Positions 59,413 to 64,000 of a DNA stretch of 64,000 nt are shown one piece after another. Every line of letters starts with the position of its first letter. The first letter of the stretch is position 1. The translations under genes and the position numbers were made by a program. The DNA comes from Aegilops tauschii subsp. strangulata (lineage: Eukaryota; Streptophyta; Magnoliopsida; Poales; Poaceae): assembly GCF_002575655.3 (NCBI RefSeq), contig NC_053038.3:148010885-148074884 (forward strand). Reading direction: 5' to 3'. The notes under the pieces were generated by a model. It saw only the letters and a program-made list of their open reading frames with translations. It was not told the origin of the DNA and did no database searches.

Positions 59413-62400
59413 TTACTCATTTTCTGATCTTGTTCTTTTGGGGCAGGTTCTTGAATTGTGTCTCTTCCTCTTTTTGCAGATGCTACAGCGTCTCGGTTTC
59501 GTCCATTTCTTAGTGTTGTGAGTGGAATTTCTGTTTGGTTGTGCATCGCCATGACCTCGTTTTTCTTGTTCATGTCTTTTTGTACATGTCCTGGAATTGT
59601 GGCCGCTGATTTCATTACGTGTCTTGCACCTTCTTATTCCCAGTGGGTGACCATCACTGTCCAGCTCAGGCTGTGGCTTACTATTTTTGTCATCATTTTT
59701 CTCCTTGCATGCAACCTTTTTCTGGGTTGCGTCGGCCCCTTTCTTCCTTCCTCTTGTGTTCGAAACAGGAGGTGGAAGAATTGTTTCTTTTTTGATAGCA
59801 CCAGTTCCGCTGTGTTCGGTATTTTCTACTTGCTCGGCATTATTGTCATGCTGGGATTTCTCTGCTTGCTTTAGTTTTGCTGCTTATTCTTCTTCTTCGT
59901 TGAGCACATCAACTTCCTCGATCAGTGCCCTCATACCAGACAACGCTCTGTGGCACCCAGCGTCGGACCTTGTCGCTCTGTTTGCAAGGTTCATTGCTAT
60001 TTCTGTCAGCAATTTTCTACGGCAAAAAAGCGAGGTTCCATCTGGTGCTGTTTGTTCATAGTTTCTTCTGTCAAACGTCGCATCTGATCTTGCGTTACGG
60101 GTGTATCTTTTCATGATGTACACCTCAGGAATCTTGAGTACTCTCAAGTGAGAAAGCATGCATAACACATGGAAGCAAAAGAGCCCTGCAGACAACACAT
60201 GTTTTCTTTGTTTTGTAAGTGAACTCCACGAAATTAATAAACACATTTTTTCATTATTTGTTCATTTTAAAGAAGTGAACTTCATTTGGTTTTGTGAATT
60301 AGTCATGCATGTGGACTTTTAAAGTTCAGTAAGTGAGCTTTCGTGCATGACTATCAGAAACTAGAATTTTTTGTGATAGGAGTCTCACATGTGTGTGTCC
60401 AAAGTTTGCACTCACATTCGTAGACACCATTCTGTTCATCGGCGACCACTTGGACATTATGCCTTGCCCAGTCAAATGCATCCAATCTGTTGTAGTGGTG
60501 TACGAGATACTTTGTTAGTTTCTCAAGGCACCGTTCTGCTCTGAATGCAGTGCTACGGTAGAGTGTTTCTTTGAAATCTGCAAACACTTCCCTTGTATAC
60601 ACTTTTGATAGCGGAACTTCGAACCCAAACTGGGTTGTTATCTTTACCTCTGACTGCATGATCAGAAATGCACTGTTACGAACCAGAGAAATGAAAAAAT
60701 TGTTTGTTTTTGTAGTTATATTTTAAGCAGTTTTTTATTGACATTTTGTTTACCTCATTTGCTACTGTCTCTCTGTGCTCGACGGCCTTCCTGGTCTGAA
60801 TGCACTTGTCGACCTGCTGGGCAAACAAATGGAGATCATGCTTCTCTGTGACAATCTTTTTCTTTAGTATGCGGTTCATGCTCTCGCTTCTCTGTGTGGA
60901 AGTCATCCGAGCACAGAAAATTTCCTTGTAGTAAGCCGAGATCCACTCGTGCCTGTCATCCCACACCGAATTCATCACTTCATCGTCTTGCAAGTTGTAT
61001 CTCTGAATGAGGTCCTTCCATGCTCGTTCAAATTCTTACGGCATTAGTGGGTGGTTCAGCACCGCATTGAGGTCATCTTTGAGTTTCTCGTGCGCCTTAT
61101 ACAGCAAGGCGAGGTGGTCTTTGTACTTCTTCATGATATGCCACCGACACAACTTATGCAGAGTACTTGGGAGGATAGTTTTTAATGTTGCCTTCATCGA
61201 AGAACACTGGTCTGAGAAGGCACAAATAGTGTTTTTTTATTAAGTTGTTTGTGTGTGTGTAAGATAGATGGAAGAAATATAAGTGCACCAAACAAACGTA
61301 AGTATGCATGTGTTTTTTTTGTACCTGTGGGCATGCAGATTGGCAGCTTGTTGTTCATACACCTCAGACGATGGTATTGTTTCGTCTCGCATGAGGGCAA
61401 CAGCAAATATGGTGCTCTGTAGATGATGGTTCACTCCCACAAAGACTCCCAACGGCATGTGGAATTTGTTAGTTTTATACGTCGTGTCAAATGTAACGTA
61501 GTCTCCAAAATCTTCATACGATCCTTTGCAACTTGCGTTGGCCCAAAAGACGTTTCTTATACAGTTATCTGCATCAACTCTGGGTTTATCTTCTGCATAT
61601 TCTCGAAGAAATCCAGAAGTTTCTTGACGTCATCTTGGGACTCTTCTCTGGCAAACTTTTGTTTCCTACATTTTCAAACGCAATGCAAACTCATCTCATC
61701 AAACAGGAAATAATTACCGACAGGATGCTCAAGCGATATGGTTTGTGATGTGCTTACTTGTTTACCCAGTCGTGGCTAGTATGTGCCATGTACTGTAGAC
61801 CACCGGACATACCCGACATCGTTGACATCATCTGAGTGTGTGTGTGGTTGTCCAGTTGCATGTCTTTCACTAACTGGTCTATCAAAGGATCGTCTTTTTT
61901 GTGCGATCACATGTGCAAAAGCATCCCAGGGCTTTCCAGCATCTTGTGATTGTGGTTGAGTTCAACCATTTCTATCACAAATTTGCCATCCTTCCTCTTT
62001 TTGACTCTAATCTTTGCCTTGCAGTCAATTCTTTTTTATGTCTTTTGACGTTTCCGGTGATAATCTGACACGGTCTGCTTGTGCGTCCCTTCTCTTGAGC
62101 AGACAATGTAGGCATTTGTCCTGTGTTTTGCCCTCTTGCGTATGCCAAACCATGCACATCTTGCATAATTGTTGTAAAAGTCCCATGCCTTGTCGTACGT
62201 GGTGAACTTCATTCCAGCGGCAGGTATGAGGTTCAGCGGCATGTTTTTATCCTGCATTAAGTGCAATGCTCTATGAGATAATTTGTTCTGTTCTGTTTTT
62301 TAAATACGAGGAGTGCATACGAGTTTAATAAAGCATTGCAATGTTCCTAAGTTTTCATAAGAATCCAATGTATTAGATGCTAGGTCAAACCTCACAAGAA

Positions 62401-63990
62401 ATATCAGTGTGCACTACAATGTTATCTGAATGTACTGCAAGTATTATTATTATTATTCAGAACATAAACTTACATGTGTGTAGAGTCGTTCACCAGATGG
62501 TGTTTGCAGCTCACCGGGTTGTATTGGACATGGCGGGGTTATAGCAGATCTGTGTAGTTGAGGATCTCGCGGCGGCAATAGTGAGGAGGATTTGTACCTG
62601 CTGTTGACTTTTGACCGAGGCACCGTTGGTGGTCGTAGTGTCGAAGTTGATGCAGCAACTCTGCTTGCAGCACTGTTTTTCGGTGCAGCAGGTGGATGCT
62701 GAGCTCTATTTTGGGGTGCAGCAGGTGGACGTGGTGGTAATCCAGTGTTGTGACGATGTCTCGGTGGATTGGTTTGAAAATTTTGGAGCGGTGGCACATC
62801 ATCATAGTCATAATCATATTCATCATCTGCTGCAACATCATGTTCAACTGCATCATCATTGTCTGTTCGGACATTCTGTCCAAACGTAGTGAACTCGTGC
62901 TTATACTCTGGGTTGAGAACTGTTATTGGCTCATCTTCATCGTCGTCATCTTCATCCTCCTGTCCATGAGTGCCCTCCCAGATGAAGGTGACATCGTCGT
63001 CATCCTCGACTACATCTTCTCCCTGGAAAAAATCCTCTTCTGGAGAGTAGTGCACCCTGTTTGTTGTCGTGAAGAATCCTCGAGGAATCTCAGGGGGGAA
63101 CCTAGCCAGTATCTCTTTCAGAAGAAGCTTTACTCTTCTGAAAGTTGTTGTTCCCAGGGTTGTCAATTATGCGCGACATTTTGTATCTGCTGAACGTCAT
63201 TTCCTGCACACAAAATGACCAAGCTGCATTGTCAGGCAAAATGAACTGAATCATGCGAACTGCAATGTGTTACAAATGGTACTGCGAAACTAATGCAAGC
63301 TGACTACATCACCCTACAAGGTGAACTAAAGTAACCGCACTGCATTGTTGTCTGTAATGAACCTACACAAGTGCACTGCATAACCAAGCAAGTTCACTAC
63401 ATTTTCCCCCACAACGAACCGAAGCAACCGCACTGCATCGTTTTTTTAGGCGTACGGGACTGCGTGTACTGCTTTGTCTGGAATAACTAAACTGATATGG
63501 TTGAGGAATTGTACTGCTTACCTCGTGTTGTAGTGATTTCTTGCGTTTGCAGGAGGAAGTTCTCTTCTCGTCCGTCTGCACAACTTTCGCATTCGCCCGT
63601 GCAGTCCACTTGCCCTTCAGAAGTTCATGAGCGTTCTAGACGTTGCTCAAGGTGAACGGAGACGGAGGATTTGCTCTGAAGGTCGTTGCAGACTTAATCC
63701 AAGAAGCTGCCGTGGATGAAGGAACCTTGCGCACAGTCCTCCTTGCTCGAATTGGTTTGATGTCGAGGGAGCACCAATCCACATCTGATGAAGTACAACT
63801 AATTGCAGGCCCGGAGGAGTTCGGCGGCGGCGCTACTGAGCTGCTGCCATGGAAGAAGGCCGATACGCTGGTTGGGGCGGCGTTGCTCGTTTGCTGCCGC
63901 GGAAGAAGGCCGAGAGGCGATGGGCGGCGGCGCTGCTTGCCCGCTGCCGCGGAAGAATGCCTGGAGGGGAGGGGCGGCGTCGCTGCCGGC
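59413..63990 (-). pseudogene. FAR1/FHY3-type MULE transposase gene, at least seven exons, degraded
   Basis: Proposed exons: about 63990-63522 (5' end unresolved), 63203-62474, 62251-61758, 61665-61325, 61211-60754, 60653-60389, 60185-59413. In order: Ser/Pro-rich start; acidic region (EDDDDVTF); FAR1 zinc-finger domain (GMKFTTYDKAWDFYNNYARC, then CSREGTHK, RIDCKAKIR, ELNHNH); MULE transposase core with first Asp in VTFDTTYKTNKFHMPLG, FVGVNHH, second Asp in DQCSSMKATL, LCRWHIMKKY, and Glu in EFERAW; STQRSESMNRIL; a SWIM-like finger (ECECKLW...CFHVL); and two C-terminal knuckle-like motifs (CSICKKRKRHNSRTC). Broken by TAG 63638, TAA 62038, TGA 61909, the TAA before EFERAW, TAA 59886, and frame shifts near 63150, 61830 and 61570. 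An intact relative would cut and join the element's ends. Confidence 0.85.
63204..63521 (+). repeat. Motif-rich intron 1 of the FAR1-like gene
   Basis: About ten ACTGCAT/ACTGAAT/ACTACAT variants on the plus strand within 320 bp, although the gene runs on the minus strand. Confidence 0.65.
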
Positions 63991-64000
63991 CGCTACCGCG
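63843..64000. repeat. 50-bp GC-rich tandem repeat, three units and a partial
   Basis: Units start at 63843, 63893, 63943 and about 63992 with GCTGCC(G/A)CGGAAGAAGGCC or close forms. The array continues past the window edge. Confidence 0.8.

Noticed and set aside
58902..59615. 237-codon Lys-rich minus-strand frame as a separate gene
   Set aside because: It is the out-of-frame reading of the FAR1-like C-terminus and its acidic repeat.

Overview
This window looks like an intergenic, transposon-dense piece of a grass genome, most likely a Triticeae species (wheat, Aegilops or barley). The evidence is long-LTR Gypsy-type sequence, CACTA ends, Stowaway and Tourist MITEs, plant intron borders, and FAR1-, B3- and Ulp1-type proteins typical of plant transposons. 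The organism is inferred; no species-specific marker was seen. Almost every coding region carries stops or frameshifts.

Layout. 1-5.1 kb: the end of a coiled-coil Gypsy-associated ORF, then a 1.18-kb Gypsy LTR inserted into the gag pseudogene of another element. 5.1-11.5 kb: a 4.03-kb LTR and the non-coding internal domain of a large non-autonomous (LARD-like) element. 11.5-14.8 kb: a DNA element with terminal repeats. From about 14.8 kb a related element starts. It runs, with interruptions, to the right edge and carries a broken B3-domain gene, several DEDDy exonuclease genes, a 14-exon Ulp1 protease gene, an intact two-exon B3 gene and a FAR1/MULE transposase pseudogene. It is interrupted at 19.3-22.5 kb by a solo-LTR-like insertion with a 5-bp target duplication. 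It is also interrupted at about 30.5-50.46 kb by a mosaic that holds minisatellites, MITEs, a single-exon GC-rich ORF, a 7-exon coiled-coil gene and a CACTA right end.

Working model (inference): the motif-rich blocks at 14.8-30.1 and 50.5-63.5 kb are parts of one very large Mutator-like element, or several nested ones. They would encode a FAR1 transposase and a SUMO-type protease and have accumulated exonuclease and B3 cargo. Two signals stand out. A short motif, ACTGCAT and close variants, is scattered through these blocks mostly in one orientation and nearly vanishes inside the inserted segments. Three copies of an snRNA-type promoter (USE plus TATA at the exact 24-bp Pol III spacing) stand in front of conserved segments of about 180 bp ending in seven Ts. 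Many nonsense mutations are explained by CAG to TAG changes, as expected from deamination at methylated CHG sites in silenced plant transposons.
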